Source: Nansenia antarctica (Eukaryota > Chordata > Actinopteri > Argentiniformes > Microstomatidae). Taken from it: a stretch of DNA of 64,000 bases. The notes under the pieces were generated by a model. It was not told where the DNA came from, ran no database searches, and was given only the letters and a program-made list of their open reading frames with translations. The position numbers were made by a program, and so were the translations under genes. This document shows positions 12,151 to 23,995 of the stretch, piece by piece. How positions within the stretch are numbered: position 1 is the stretch's first letter; the number at the start of each line of letters is the position of its first letter. The stretch lies in the NCBI GenBank assembly GCA_963989245.1, contig OZ022353.1:27084093-27148092 (forward strand), given 5' to 3'.

Positions 12151-12981
12151 TGTATAAAAAATGATGATGGTATTATTAATGTACCTGGTTATGTTACAGT
12201 AGAGAAACAAAAAACAGCTACCAAAACTGAGTATTTACTAGCTAAGATTAGCAAAAGATTGGCGTGATGCAACCGAAATTAGTAAACAACTAGTTTGAAA
12301 CTAGCTAGTAACAACTAGGGGTTTAGTAACTACTAAATGCCTGCATTTAGTAATGACTAACGCCAAATTGGTGCAACCCAGTCCAGTAGGCTACCAGATA
12401 CAATGTTGTAATGTATGCACATATTTTGCTACCACGGTTGCCAGACGGAATTGACAATGTCCAGCCCAACCAGTCTAAAAGCTGCCGAATCCACCCGTCC
12501 AGTGTGACCAAAAGTAGCCCAATCTGGCAACACTGCTTGCTACGTTCTTGCAGCTCGCGTGAACACAGGTTCTTCCATCAGCGCTCGCCTGCCGCTTCGA
12601 TTGAAGACTCAAGTTAACGCGCGTGCAGAAAGATGCCACGAAACTCATGTCCGGTAGCTTTCTTTCAAGGAATTAAAAAAATAAAAGTCCCATAAAACAA
12701 TTGTTATTTCTCGGCGTGAGAAATTTGAGGTGTGGCGTGAGAGCGTGAGAACTGGTTGAAATGCGTGAGTCTCACGGCCAAAGCGTGAGACTTGGCAGTC
12801 TACTAAATGACTGTTAATTAGACTACATGTTTGTGTTCAGGTTACTAGGCAACAGTCCATTTGAAGTTCAGTTGCGGCACTATTTTTTGTTTATTTTTAT
12901 GATTAAATAAACAAACAAATAATAATCTATTGTCGCTTATTACTGTTAACTAATAAATCGCGCTGTAGAACTGTTGTATAA
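12151..12981. other. Non-coding, nothing recognised
   Basis: No convincing gene. Around 12250-12360 the motif CTAGTAACAACTAGGGGTTT and short CTAG-containing repeats occur. Near 12710-12800 GCGTGAGA recurs several times. Confidence 0.4.
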
Positions 12982-13102
12982 AAGCAATATCACACAAGAG
13001 GGAGTGCTGTTATACTGAAGGCCTGCTGCCTCGTACCTACAACCGAATCACAGCTGTGCTGATATTCAGTATAACAGCACTCCCTCTTGTGTGATATTGC
13101 TT
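12982..13102. repeat. Perfect 37-bp inverted repeat (MITE-like hairpin)
   Basis: Arms 12982-13018 and 13066-13102 are exact reverse complements, starting AAGCAATATCACACAAGAGG. A 47-bp spacer separates them. The structure looks like a tiny MITE, or the end of one. No target duplication was identified. Confidence 0.9.
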
Positions 13103-13725
13103 AAATATGAAGGAGTTCATTAATTGCCCACTGTCGATATTTCTGCCTGCTTTTGAAATTCTGTTGATAGCATTAGCGAGAGCTTCACCATCCATTTTGT
13201 AAACTTGTCAACAAACAGGTCCACACGCACATGGCTACTTAAATACAGCTGGGGTGGGTGTGGCTACACACACTGCCACACTAATACCCCCCACCCGACT
13301 TTGTTAACTAAATGTAGGTATTTAGTGAATGTAAAACTATTGGTTATGATATCGAGTGGGTTCTTCATCGCTTTATTTGTCTTCCTATGCCAAAAACCGG
13401 AAAACACATTTATTCACAACAAGACTTGTTTGGCTCCATTGGAGGTTTCATAATTCCCGACGTGAGGATCTTTTAATGAAACGGTGCCACAAATGTGTTG
13501 CGCAACATGCAAAAGTGCTCTCTCCACTGGTCGTCATCAAAGTTATTCAGGCCATCTGACCAAAAAACCTGACCATGTGGCCTCTCTGGCTTCCACATTC
13601 TTCTTTCCATGTTCTGTGCCTGAACAAAGGCCAGAGCAACTTCTTCACCTCATAGCGCCTCAGTCTCACCCGCTTGTGCAAACCCGCAAATGCCATTGCA
13701 TGTTTGTAAAGGAGTTGCGGGAATG

Positions 13726-13810
13726 TTAGGGCATTTACCTCATGTATGAATGTTAGGGCATTTACCTCATGTATGAATGTTAGGGCATTTACCTCATGTA
13801 TGAATGTTGA
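13726..13810. repeat. Three-copy tandem repeat, 27-bp unit
   Basis: Three consecutive copies of a unit containing TGTTAGGGCATTTACCTCAT, perfect over the visible copies. Confidence 0.9.
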
Positions 13811-13869
13811 AAATCACTGGCGGTCCCAGGGTGTGATTTAATGTAATCTACAGGGAAAACTGTGTGTAA

Positions 13870-13935
13870 AGGGCTATAGTCAGCACCCCTGAAGCAATTA
13901 AGTGCCTTGCTCAAGGGCACAACGGCAGTTATAAG
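13870..13935 (-). mobile_element. SINE fragment
   Basis: The minus strand reads GCCCTTGAGCAAGGCACTTA and then a GGGGTGCTGAC block, the same body motif as the SINE at 1566. The tRNA-like head is not present. Confidence 0.5.
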
Positions 13936-14365
13936 CACCTTCAATTGCATCTCGATTGTTTCATTTCAAATCCATTGTGGTGGTGTACAGAGCCAGAATT
14001 ATGGAAATTGTGTCACTGTCCAAATATTTCTGGACTGCACTGTAAGTGCACTGCCTTCAGCACAATTCAGCACAAGTGTAAGTGTACCGAGCGGGCCCTT
14101 TCATAAGTGTGAAGGCTGTAGTACTCAGGCAGAGTACTCAATTGCACAACTCAAGACAAAAAAAATTAACTCAAAAGAATACCATACTTTTTTTCATAGT
14201 TTGGCTGTGTCCTACGACTTATATATCAAATTCACTTAAATATCATATTCCTATTCATATTCATATTCATATTCATATTCATATTCAGTGATGAATGGAA
14301 TGAGATCGGGAGCTTGGTGAACTTGCTTACCGGTAACTTGCTTGTTGGACTCGCTGGCTTGTTAT

Positions 14366-15300
14366 GTTAAAACCTGTTCTTATCGGTCCTATTTTTCAGG
14401 TTTTCTGCTCGCAGTGAATATTGGCCTTCATAATGATCTTGGTATCAAATGAAATCTAACATCTGTGGGGTGACTGTAGAAGTGTCAGAATCAAAATAGA
14501 TGTTACTGTGTCAGAGTAAATAGAGCTAGAACATTGTGAAAAATCTCAAATTCACTCTCCGCCTAAAAAGAAAACAGCTTTTAGAGTGAATATCAGCTTG
14601 GAAACCTGACCTTATAGCCCAAATCATCTAGGAATCAGTACTCCAGGGTCTGATGAGTACTTGTGCCAAATTAGATCCTAGTAACGTGAGCCAATGCAAC
14701 TTTGTACCTGATTTAGTACAGGTATGTTTAGGCGGACAACCAAATTGTGCCATTTGGAGACATTTTGGTACCATCAGTGTATCAGACTTTCTCATGTATC
14801 AAGACTGTAAAATTGATTATATTTCATTGACATGTCACTATAGGTATAAATTGCATCCAAATCCAACTGTTTAGACTCTGTGAGCATCCAGCAGGGGTCT
14901 CCTGGGCGGTTTTCTGCGCGCCCCTCTTGCGCACCCGCCTCGTTTTCACACCAGCTCGGGTTACGCAGTGAATTTTTCTCCCGAACCCATTGGTCAAAAT
15001 GTCATGATTGACCACTCATTTGAAGCGTCAGAGCCAATAGAATCGAGCAGCGGCGGAACATTTTTATTTCGGTGACCAATGATATGAAAATTCGGGGGTT
15101 GAAACCAAGCATGCTTCGTTTTCCTATGTGACGTGGCTGTAAACAAGGGCTTGTGACTCGCACTGTGTTTACCGGGCAAGGAAAAAACCGATACGGTCGT
15201 TTAGAATGGAATCTAATTAATCGTTTGCGACATTATTGAACATTATTGATAAACGTAAGCTCTTTATATCTGTTATATTAAACATAGATTCGACTTTGCC
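14366..15300 (-). mobile_element. Dispersed 0.9-kb repeat, copy 1
   Basis: This copy is homologous, in opposite orientation, to 31095-31850 and 41669-42626. The end reads AACCTGTTCTTATC. It shares TGATTCCTAGATGATTTGGG (reverse complement here) and the GTTCTAGCTCTATTTACTCT block with the others. No transposase is visible. It is probably a non-autonomous DNA element, class unknown. It is placed on the minus strand relative to the other two copies. Confidence 0.75.
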
Positions 15301-17820
15301 CTCAAATATGGGGAGCCTATTCAGCCTCCCAGGTATGTTCTTTATGCTATTGTGTAGCTGAATAACTGTTAATGTGTTACGTTAACATACCGGACACCTA
15401 TTCAGCCTGTTGTTCTGTGTGCTATTGTGTAGTTGAATAACTTGCCTTTCCAGATTAAATGTCTGTTCTTGGTCTTGGATTTTGTGAAATACATTTCTAA
15501 ATAAATGCATGAAGTGTCTGAAACGAGAGACAATGTGAGTAAGACAAAAACAAACAGGAACTAGAATGAATATGAATGAATTCTCACTGCACTAACCCTG
15601 CTAGATGTACTGCACTTTATATTTGTAAATATTGACTATGATTTTGTCTTGTGGTTATGTGTGTACACTGTCCATTGTGATAGTCATGTGAAATGTGTGT
15701 ATGTTTGATGTATTTGACACTGCTGTATTGAGTTTTTTCCATCTGTACAACAAATTCCACCGACCTTGGTCGTGTGGTCATTACATGATTAATTAATTAA
15801 TTCATTCATTCAATAACACGAAACAAAGACAATATGTCTCAGTATGAAATATGACGTTGTCCTTTGTAGCACTGTGGGTAAGCCTATAAGTTATCAACAC
15901 ATTACTGTTATTGTCACAGGTGATGTCATTTTGTATCCCTGGCTGGCACCTCTTTTAAAAGGCAGCCGGACCCACAAAAGTGTCCTTGAACTATATATAC
16001 ACCATTGATATTTATATTGTGCATTGTCAGTGGCATTGGCATGAGGAGTGCCCATCCACAATATCCTGGCCTATTCTTGCCTACACTCCTCTCATGCCAG
16101 TCAAACTAGACAGACTAGACTGGTGTCATGCAGCAAACATGTCGCCTGCTCTAGCTTAGCTTTCTGTCACTTGCAAAGGGTGTCATGACCTACATTTATT
16201 TAACTTTGAGTTTTTACCTGGTTTCGTTGATTTTAGGATCTAAGCTTCTACTTTGCAATGGAACTACTAGTCCTACCAACTCCTAAGACCTTACGATGGG
16301 GATTTAACCACTGCTGCTGTTTTTTTATTTTTAATCATTTATGATCACTAAAATCACACAGCCTTAAATCACACCTAGCCTTAAATCCTTTTTAGTCCGA
16401 ACTAATTTTGACTTTGTTTCATCTCATAAAATGTACAGTGAAGATGTGCATCATCCCCGGTCAATAAAAAAAATGTTGTTGATATGTTCGTATTAGTTGT
16501 GATGTAAAAATAGACACATTTAGCATACTTTTTCTCCCTGGGAGAAAGGTATTTAAGAGATTTCATAAATATTTTGAGACAATAAACCTATAGGTTACTA
16601 GGCTTCCAAATCAAAGGTGAAAATTACCATTTCCATTCACAGATGAAGACAAAAAGGTGCTAATTGCTTGAACCAAGCTACGTCAGTAGGCAACAACTTA
16701 TTTAGCTATGTCCCTCACTCTATTATCCTTGGTCTGATATATAGAAATCAGATTCAAACATTTCTGAAATTATTTGTCAACTAAGGCATACAGGCGCCGG
16801 ATTTGTCTGAAACAGTGAATATTGTTTGTACCTCACGGCTGAATTCATGAGCTGAGACGATAACACTGGGAGGGTGTTTTCATTTCATTTTTGGAGTCGT
16901 GTGATCAGCGATTGCGTGCGTTTTTCGATAACGATGACGCGGACACCCACAAATGAATTGTGGTTTACTTAATACTGTTCAGCACTTGGTTACATTCAAT
17001 GCATGACTTGTGCTATATAGGCTAAATAAAGTTATGAAAGTGGCATGTAAAATCCATATGCTGTATAAATAAAGTTTGATTGATTGATGTATGTGCGCAT
17101 TGTGCTATAAATAGCCTACACTTGATAAACCAGTGCTGTGATATTATTTATCGTCTTAGAAACATCTTAGCAAGAGGTACTTATAATAATTATCAAAACG
17201 TTTATTATGCATCAGCTCTTTTTATACAACCTAAATTTACACAGATGAATAACGTATAGGCCTACATGCCATATCTTGGATGCAGACGTAATGTAAGTGC
17301 AGAGAAGATTGATCGGGGGTTGACAATACTACGGAATTAATGAAAATGAATGAATTTCTATTATTTTACGGTACTGTCTCAATTATATTTTAATCATTTT
17401 CTAGGTCTACCAGTCAGCGCATGCCCAGTGTACCTGAATACGCGTGTGTGGCCAGAGATCGAAATAGCATTTCGTCTTCGTTTTGTCGTTGTGTAGCCTA
17501 GGCCTAAAGCATTACGTGACAACTCATTTTGATTAATTGATGAAACTCTACAGCCCTAGATAATTCACAAGGAACCTGAACTTTAAAAGATAATAGAGCT
17601 GATAGATCATCACCTTGCCAGTATGGTGTCCCGTCTGTTAGGCTACAGCAAGTCTAATCCTCTCACCGTGCCTTAGGAGGTGGCTCGCTACATGTGGATT
17701 CTCCCCCGGAGGTGCAAAGATGTTAATCAGACAAACATCTGACGCAAGTGTCTCCCATGTTGTTGCATGTGTGGTATGAAAGACAGATGTCTGTGTTTGT
17801 GTGAGTCATTCGCACACGCC
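15301..17820. other. Non-coding, with an old LINE or SINE 3' end
   Basis: No gene recognised in 2.5 kb. Near 17050-17093 the plus strand reads CTGTATAAATAAAG followed by TTTGATTGATTGATG, the typical 3' end of an L2-type LINE or its SINE partner. Near 15600-15790 there is a similar AT-rich tail with ATTAATTAATTAATTC. Confidence 0.4.
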
Positions 17821-17825
<5 letters not shown>

Positions 17826-17861
<36 letters not shown>

Positions 17862-17905
17862 GCACACGCACACAATGCACGCACACACACACACACACAC
17901 ACACA
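17826..17905. repeat. (CA)n microsatellite, compound
   Basis: Two CA tracts are separated by CGCGCACACGCACACAATGC. The frames reading His-Thr or Cys-Val are artefacts. Confidence 0.95.
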
Positions 17906-18013
17906 GTGGTGGGTGGAGGCTGGGGCGGTGGGTGGGACGACCAACAAGTGAATTATCATGGCCAGTCGCGTTCTACTGTTTGACCGTGGTGGAGTGTTGC
18001 ATAGTCCCTGAGA

Positions 18014-18957
18014 CATGTGATGGTGTTTTACATACATGTGATGGTGTTTTACATACATGTGATGGTGTTTTACATACATGTGATGGTGTTTTACATACAT
18101 GTGATTAGGGCTGCAACGATTAGTCGACTAGTCACGACTAATCGACTACGAAAATTCGTCGACGTGAAATGTTGTTGTCGACTAATCGCATAAAAATATA
18201 TATTTTAAAAAACGGGATTTTTTTTTTTTTTTTTTTTTTTTTTAAACGGGAGCCATGCAAGAATCAGCTGGGTAAGTTTTAGCTAACGTTGTTAGCCAAC
18301 TGGCTAACGTTATATTGTTAGGGTCGTAATGTTTATGTTAGCTTTACTGTTACATGTTGGAAAACAACGTCTCACGGACAGGGCTGTACATGCTATGAGC
18401 GTTTGTGCTATTAATTTATTTGCCCTGTGGCACGCATGTGACAGACAGAGGCGCTTGTATGTAACGTTACGTAGCAGGGGTTTTCCATGTTAAAGCCAGG
18501 AGAACGCGAGATGAAATGAAGTGAGGGGTGGTCGCTATTAAAATACCAGGTAGTCATGGTGGATGATCATGAATGATGCTTGATAAGTGAATGCTATTTC
18601 AATTATGTTGAGTCCACCAGCGAGCTGTCTGTAAGATAAACAGCGCCAAGCGTAGCCTACTAACGTGAGCTGTCTGTAGTCTAGCCAGCAATGCTAGCTA
18701 GCCAGTCAACTAGCTCTGTGAGCAGCTGTAGCTTGGCGTAACGTTAGGTTAGATAGCTAGTTAAGCCGGATTTATGCTTCTGCGTCGCCATTTACGCGCA
18801 GCGAAAAGCCACACGACTAATCGCGACTAATCGAAAAAATAATCGACAGATTAGTCGACTACCAAAATAATCGTTAGTTGCAGCCCTACATGTGATGGGG
18901 TTTTACATACTTGTGATGGTGTTTTACATACATGTGATGGTGTTTTACGTACATGTG
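18014..18957. repeat. 21-bp minisatellite, split by a transposon
   Basis: The unit begins CATGTGATGGTGTTTTACAT plus one A. About four copies lie at 18014-18105 and about three at 18889-18957. The two halves form one array interrupted by the hAT element at 18106-18888. Confidence 0.92.
18106..18888. mobile_element. Non-autonomous hAT element, 783 bp, in a minisatellite
   Basis: Terminal inverted repeats start TAGGGCTGCAAC at both ends, with the sub-terminal TAGTCGACTA motif repeated in both arms. A perfect 8-bp target duplication, CATGTGAT, lies at 18098-18105 and 18889-18896. There is no coding capacity; the interior has a T tract near 18220-18243. The 8-bp duplication and TAGGG terminus support the hAT superfamily. 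Confidence 0.93.
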
Positions 18958-19191
18958 AATCAGCTGCCCATCACCATCAGCTGCGCAGACTTAAAGTGTC
19001 CCGCCTGAACTTACATCAACTTAATTCACAGAGGCGGTAAAGTACATGGATTCTTGCTATCTTTTCATTCGTATGCAACACATGCTGATAGCAGATTGGC
19101 AATGATGAATACGTGAGAGAGACCTATCAGAGCATAATGTGTAATAAGGACTGTTGTCGAATTTCGTTTGCCGAAAGTAGAAATATTGTAA

Positions 19192-19453
19192 ATGCTAAAT
19201 GGACTGACTTCTATAGCGCCTTATTCCAAAGCGCTTTCCAATGGCCTCTCATTCACCCATTCACACACATATTCCCACACCAATGGCGACAAGCTACCAT
19301 GCAAGGCGCCGGCCCGCTCATTGGGAGCAATTTGGGGTTAAGTGTCTTGCCCAAGGACACTTCGACATGTGGCCAGCCGGGGCTCGAACCGCTGATCAGC
19401 CAACCTTGCGATTATTAGACGCTGACTCTACCTCCTACGCCACAGCCACCCCA
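19192..19453 (-). mobile_element. tRNA-derived SINE with L2-like tail
   Basis: On the minus strand the head reads GTGGCTGTGGCGTAGGAGG with a B box GGTTCGAGCCCC (plus 19379-19390). The body has TCGAAGTGTCCTTGGGCAAG. The 3' end, AAAGCGCTTTGGAATAAGGC and then GCGCTATAGAAG, resembles an L2 LINE tail. A second copy at 36745-36906 lies beside angpt1 exon 8. Confidence 0.8.
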
Positions 19454-20899
19454 TATTGTTCCTTTGGGGGACCAGACCTGGGCAAAATACACATACACAT
19501 TTATTTAAAATGATTTAATTCAACTTGAGGTGTGCTTGATTTAACTTGTCAGGCACAATGGGATCAGTTCCCCGAAGGCTTTGTAGCTGAAGTAGTACTT
19601 AACAACCAACAACCCAGACACAAAGTCAGGACAGCATTCCAATGATAAAAGCAGTGTTTGCAGGTCAATCTTCTGTGTGTATGGAACAACTTCAATTAAG
19701 AAGAACAATCTGGTCTAGGGGAGGAGTGAGCGTGGATTGTTAATGTGAGACAAAATCTACTTTAATTACAAAGCTTGGATGTTTGACTTAACTATCTAGC
19801 TACTAGATCTCCTTCTGCTAGTCAAGTCAAGTGTAAAAACCCTGGTATGGAGAGAGGCCCTCCCGGCCCATCCAGTAGATTTATAACCCTCCACACAGCA
19901 GGCCCTCTCATATATTACCGTTATTACTGTCCAGAGCAGATTGGAAACATGGAATGAAGGTGAGGGGAACGGAGGCTATATTTAAATGCGCAGCAGGAAG
20001 CCGATATAGCCCATGCGGGAGGACCCGATAATTGCTGCATGCACACAGAATGAACAAAAATAAACACAGGAGACCAAACTGAGCTTCATGTAGGATATTT
20101 ACATTAGTTCTCCAATTCATCAGTCAGGGTACATGCAGTTAGTGGCTCACGGTGAATAAACCACATTAACACATTGTATGTAAGTGTTCCCAGAGGGTTT
20201 CACATAGAAGTATCCATCTGAGTAAATCCAATCCATAAAACTCCAACAGTCATGTGCCATGATGGTCACATTTATCCTGGAGGATATTCATAATGTGGAT
20301 TTAGGGGGGTTGATTCAGGTACTTTAACACATGAAATGGATGAATTAATAAATTAATTCATGAATACAGGCATCTCCTACAGTACAGTGAGCAAACTGTT
20401 GGAATCACCAGGACAACAACAACACGGCCAACAAACAACTATACAGTATATGTCCAGTAACGTCAATAAAAGTACAAGAGGGGAAAAGCTGCAGTGTCCC
20501 TGTTTTAGCTCCTCATCCCTGTTTTAGCTCCTCATCCAATGGGTGTTTCCAGGCCAGCCGTTACTCCTCAGGAGCAACACATGGTCTAATCAAGCTCTGA
20601 GCCACTTTAGGGTTAGGGTTATACAAGGCAGTGATAATGGGCCAGGCACCACTGTCCCAGCATGACTTCATACTGGAACAATTGGGCCAGTGCTAAACCA
20701 AGTTCAGGCTCAACATACCTCTGGTTTTCGGGCACCTTTTATCGTCCAAGCATTTCCATCATACTGGCAGCATCACAACAACTGTCATCTGTTCAGAGAC
20801 ATTCACCAGGCTGTTATTTAAGAGGGTCTGTTGACTGGATATGTAACATGCTCTCAATGCTAATTAAAGTATGTTGAGCAGTCTACTCTACTGCCTCAG

Positions 20900-20905
<6 letters not shown>
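19454..20905. other. Non-coding, nothing recognised
   Basis: No convincing gene. The 19-bp segment CCCTGTTTTAGCTCCTCAT is duplicated in tandem at about 20498-20536. Confidence 0.4.
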
Positions 20906-20954
<49 letters not shown>

Positions 20955-20960
20955 TATATG
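20906..20960. repeat. (TA)n microsatellite
   Basis: About 45 bp of uninterrupted TA followed by a degenerate TA-rich stretch. Confidence 0.95.
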
Positions 20961-21076
20961 TATATATATGTACAGTCATTTTATAGCCACATGGGAGGCT
21001 GTACAGGAGTCTAGGCTTCGTCCCTGTAGCTGTCAAGCTGCTGAACTCAACATCCCGCCGGTAGCCTTGTCTTCTT

Positions 21077-21224
21077 GTCCTTATGTTCTCCACTTGTCAA
21101 TTATTTACTGGTCAGTGGAATGGCTGATTTCTCATTGTTCTGAGATGTTTTTAAATCCCTTCCTTAGACTCGCAGCTGCAACCTTCTTTCTGAAGGCCTC
21201 AGAGAGCTCTTTTGATCTCGCCAT
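21077..21224 (-). pseudogene. Tc1-like transposase N-terminus (relic)
   Basis: From an ATG at 21224 the minus strand reads MARSKELSEAFRKKVAAASL and then KGFKNISEQ, a stop, and EISHST. This is the N-terminal helix-turn-helix region of Tc1/mariner transposases, which binds the inverted repeats. Two in-frame stops and the missing catalytic domain show it is a fossil. No inverted repeats were identified. Confidence 0.65.
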
Positions 21225-22087
21225 GGTGATACCACTCACTTCGATAATCAAGAGCAAACCAAACTAAATGTCTAAAAGGTTTAAATAAGACAGGCTCCTC
21301 CAAAATCCTCTCTAATAATGTTCTAATCATTTGCACCTTTTGAGGTGCACTGGACTTAATGTTAGGCATTTTAAGTAGCAATAAACTGCATTTCTATTCA
21401 TTCCATTTTACAAATAATTTTAAAATATTTGTCTTCAGTTTTATTTGTTTAGTTTACCTCCATCTCGCAATTAGGTTAACATTAAATGTCCATATGTTGA
21501 AATAGTGGAAAAGACAATGGTTTTCATGGTGTCCTATCTTTTTCACATGACTTCATGATAAAATCATAAAATAAGATATGTTATCCTGTCTTTCAGGTTT
21601 CATGTTCATTTGAAAACATTGTGTACAAGATATAATGATATATGAAGATGTGTTTTTCTAATGTTGACGATCACTTCCAACTAGGGTGACCAGGTCCCAA
21701 CAACCCAAATGTGGGACAAGGAGTATGTTCCCCCCCGGCCAGAATGAATTAAAAAAAAAAAAAAAAATGCATTTCCATTCTGTTTCCTATTCTGTTTGGT
21801 TTATTCAGTAGCATCCAATAGACTATGCAGATAAAAACTTAACAAATAGGCTATATAACAACAACAGAAATTCAGCAGCTGACTCATCACTATCCTCATA
21901 GAAGTCAAGGATCTTACTTTTCAAACCCAACTCTGGGGTCCATTATCTCAGAGACAGTGGGAAGAGTTTTGTCGTGCCATGATTTGAAGCATCTGAAGCC
22001 ACCGAAAAAAATGGTGTTGTCTTTAATTCTGTCAAACAACTCTTCACAGAGGCAGGGGCAAGCACATCTGTTACTATGGACGCTGCT

Positions 22088-22561
22088 TTAGTACGACCAC
22101 ATGACAGAGTCTGGAAAAATGGTCGGAGCTAGCTTGTTAACACAGTCAATTGACCGGTATGATTGGGAGTGTTGCACTGTATGGTAAACATTTGTTATTT
22201 CTGCTGCTGTTACCTTATCAGAGTGGCCATCATTTTTTGGTTTGAGTAGGAATGTCTCCATAGAGTTGGATGTCTCTTTTTGAGCGACACGTTTCTTGTG
22301 AGAATCGCATTCTCGGTGTCTTTTGATGTCGTATTCACCGCCATGTGAAATTGAAAAAGAACTCTTGCAAAGATTGCAAAAAACTCTCTGAGAGTCGCCC
22401 TGCACTGGCTTCACCCACGTATAAGTGTTTTCCCAGTCTTTGTTGTAGGTGCATCTTCTTTTCTTGCTGACTGTGGTTTGAGTTTTTCCTCCATTTTCTA
22501 TAACCTGCTGCATTTGACTCGCGTTCGTTGTTGTTGTTGTTTGGGGGGGACTTACTTTCAT
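22088..22561 (-). pseudogene. hAT transposase N-terminal fragment with BED-like zinc finger
   Basis: The 157-codon frame contains FCNLCKSSFSISHGG followed by YDIKRHRECDSHKK, a C-X2-C...H-X5-H finger of the type at the N-terminus of hAT transposases and related domesticated genes. The preceding basic RRCTYNKDWENTYTWVKPV is also typical. The frame ends after 157 codons. The minus-strand reading beyond it shows fragments such as FRCFKSWHDKTLPTVSE between stops. The RNase H-like catalytic domain is missing, so it is a remnant. In the family this finger binds the transposon ends. Confidence 0.65.
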
Positions 22562-22601
22562 TGGTTAACCTGGCTGCACTTGACCCCAGCACCTGACATC
22601 A

Positions 22602-23335
22602 GTGGCGGCTGGCCGATAGAGGGCGCTGGGGCGCCGCCCCCACCTTCACTTCCTAGTTGCGATTTGTAAAAGTTTTTTTTTTAAATAAATATTGTTTATT
22701 CACAAAATGCGGCTGATATTCTGTCGGCGCCTATCAGCATTCATTAAAAATCCTCCAATACAATAAACATTTTTATCTGTGTGTGTGTAAAATACATAGG
22801 GGGAGGAGTCGGGGCGCCGGTCAATGCAAGTCTATGCCAGGCCGAATACTTTTCGCTTACACGTGAGCTGTAGCAGCGCTCCAATTGGCTGTCTCTATTT
22901 CTTGGCCGGGGCACAAAAATGTGCTTCCTGAATATCCAGTTGTATTGCAGACAATGCATTATGCTGAGGACTTCCGACTTCCGGTTTTCCGGACTTCCGG
23001 GCTTCCGGAGTATTTTAAATGAACATTCGTAATGTCTGTCTCTGATGTTCATGGTCAATTAAATCAGCCTATTTTGTGCAACTAATAATGTTCCCGCTAA
23101 TGGGTTAACTGAGCAGCCTCGCCTAACGTGGGGGCAAACATAATCTATTGCCTCTAAAATCACCACGCGGAGGTACGGGTAAACACGGCTCATGTTCTGT
23201 CATCAAAGGTAAGAGTTGGTTTTCTTTAACTCAACTGATGCATTACCTTGCTGTTGTTGTTTACCGAATGCTCCATCTGACTGTCACACTGTGATTGTAC
23301 TTGTGTAAACAGTAACACAGACGGGGTGAATTTCA
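22602..23335. mobile_element. Probable hAT-type repeat fragment, unclassified
   Basis: It begins CAGTGGCGGCTGGCCGATAG, identical over the first 13 bases to the terminus of the hAT element at 3743. The right end and target duplication were not found. The interior includes repeated ACTTCCGG-like motifs near 22970-23010. There is no coding potential. Confidence 0.4.
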
Positions 23336-23995
23336 TGAATGAAAATCAAATCAAATCAAATCAAATTTTATTTGTATAGCGCATTTCTTACAAGATGCAA
23401 CTCAATGCGCTTCACACAATGAAAATGTTCAGTCAATCAGTCAATCAATCAATACTGACAGAGCCGCGAGCAGGCAAAAGTAAAAACCTGTATACTATGT
23501 AGCCAGGAAAAAATTCCCTTGCAGCCCTCTACCAATAGAGCGACTACTAGCCAGTTTGCCTACCAGTACCCAGCGGTCCCCAAGGGGAGGCCAAGGACCA
23601 CCGGCACAAAGCAAGCAAGCAAGGGCAAAAACCTGTACACCATGTATCCAGGAAAAATTCCTTGCATATTATCGGCGTACACTCTGTCCATAAATTTAGT
23701 GTTATATTTGCATCGTTCTGCATCCGGATGGTCACAGGTCCTGCCAAAAGAGAATCTTAGGCATAGTTATGATGCAACAACACAATAAAGACAATAAAGA
23801 TGACAGCAATACAACCTGATGGTGGTCCTGGTACACCCTTGTACCGGTTCCAGTACTGCTCTAGGTGCTATTTGGAGCTGAGAGTGCCTCATCAGCACCC
23901 GGGTCCATTTTCCTGTCAACACAAATCTCAAAACACGAGTATGGTGTAATGGCCTAGTGATCCTAGTTCTATAATGTCCAATGTCTCCCGTAGTA

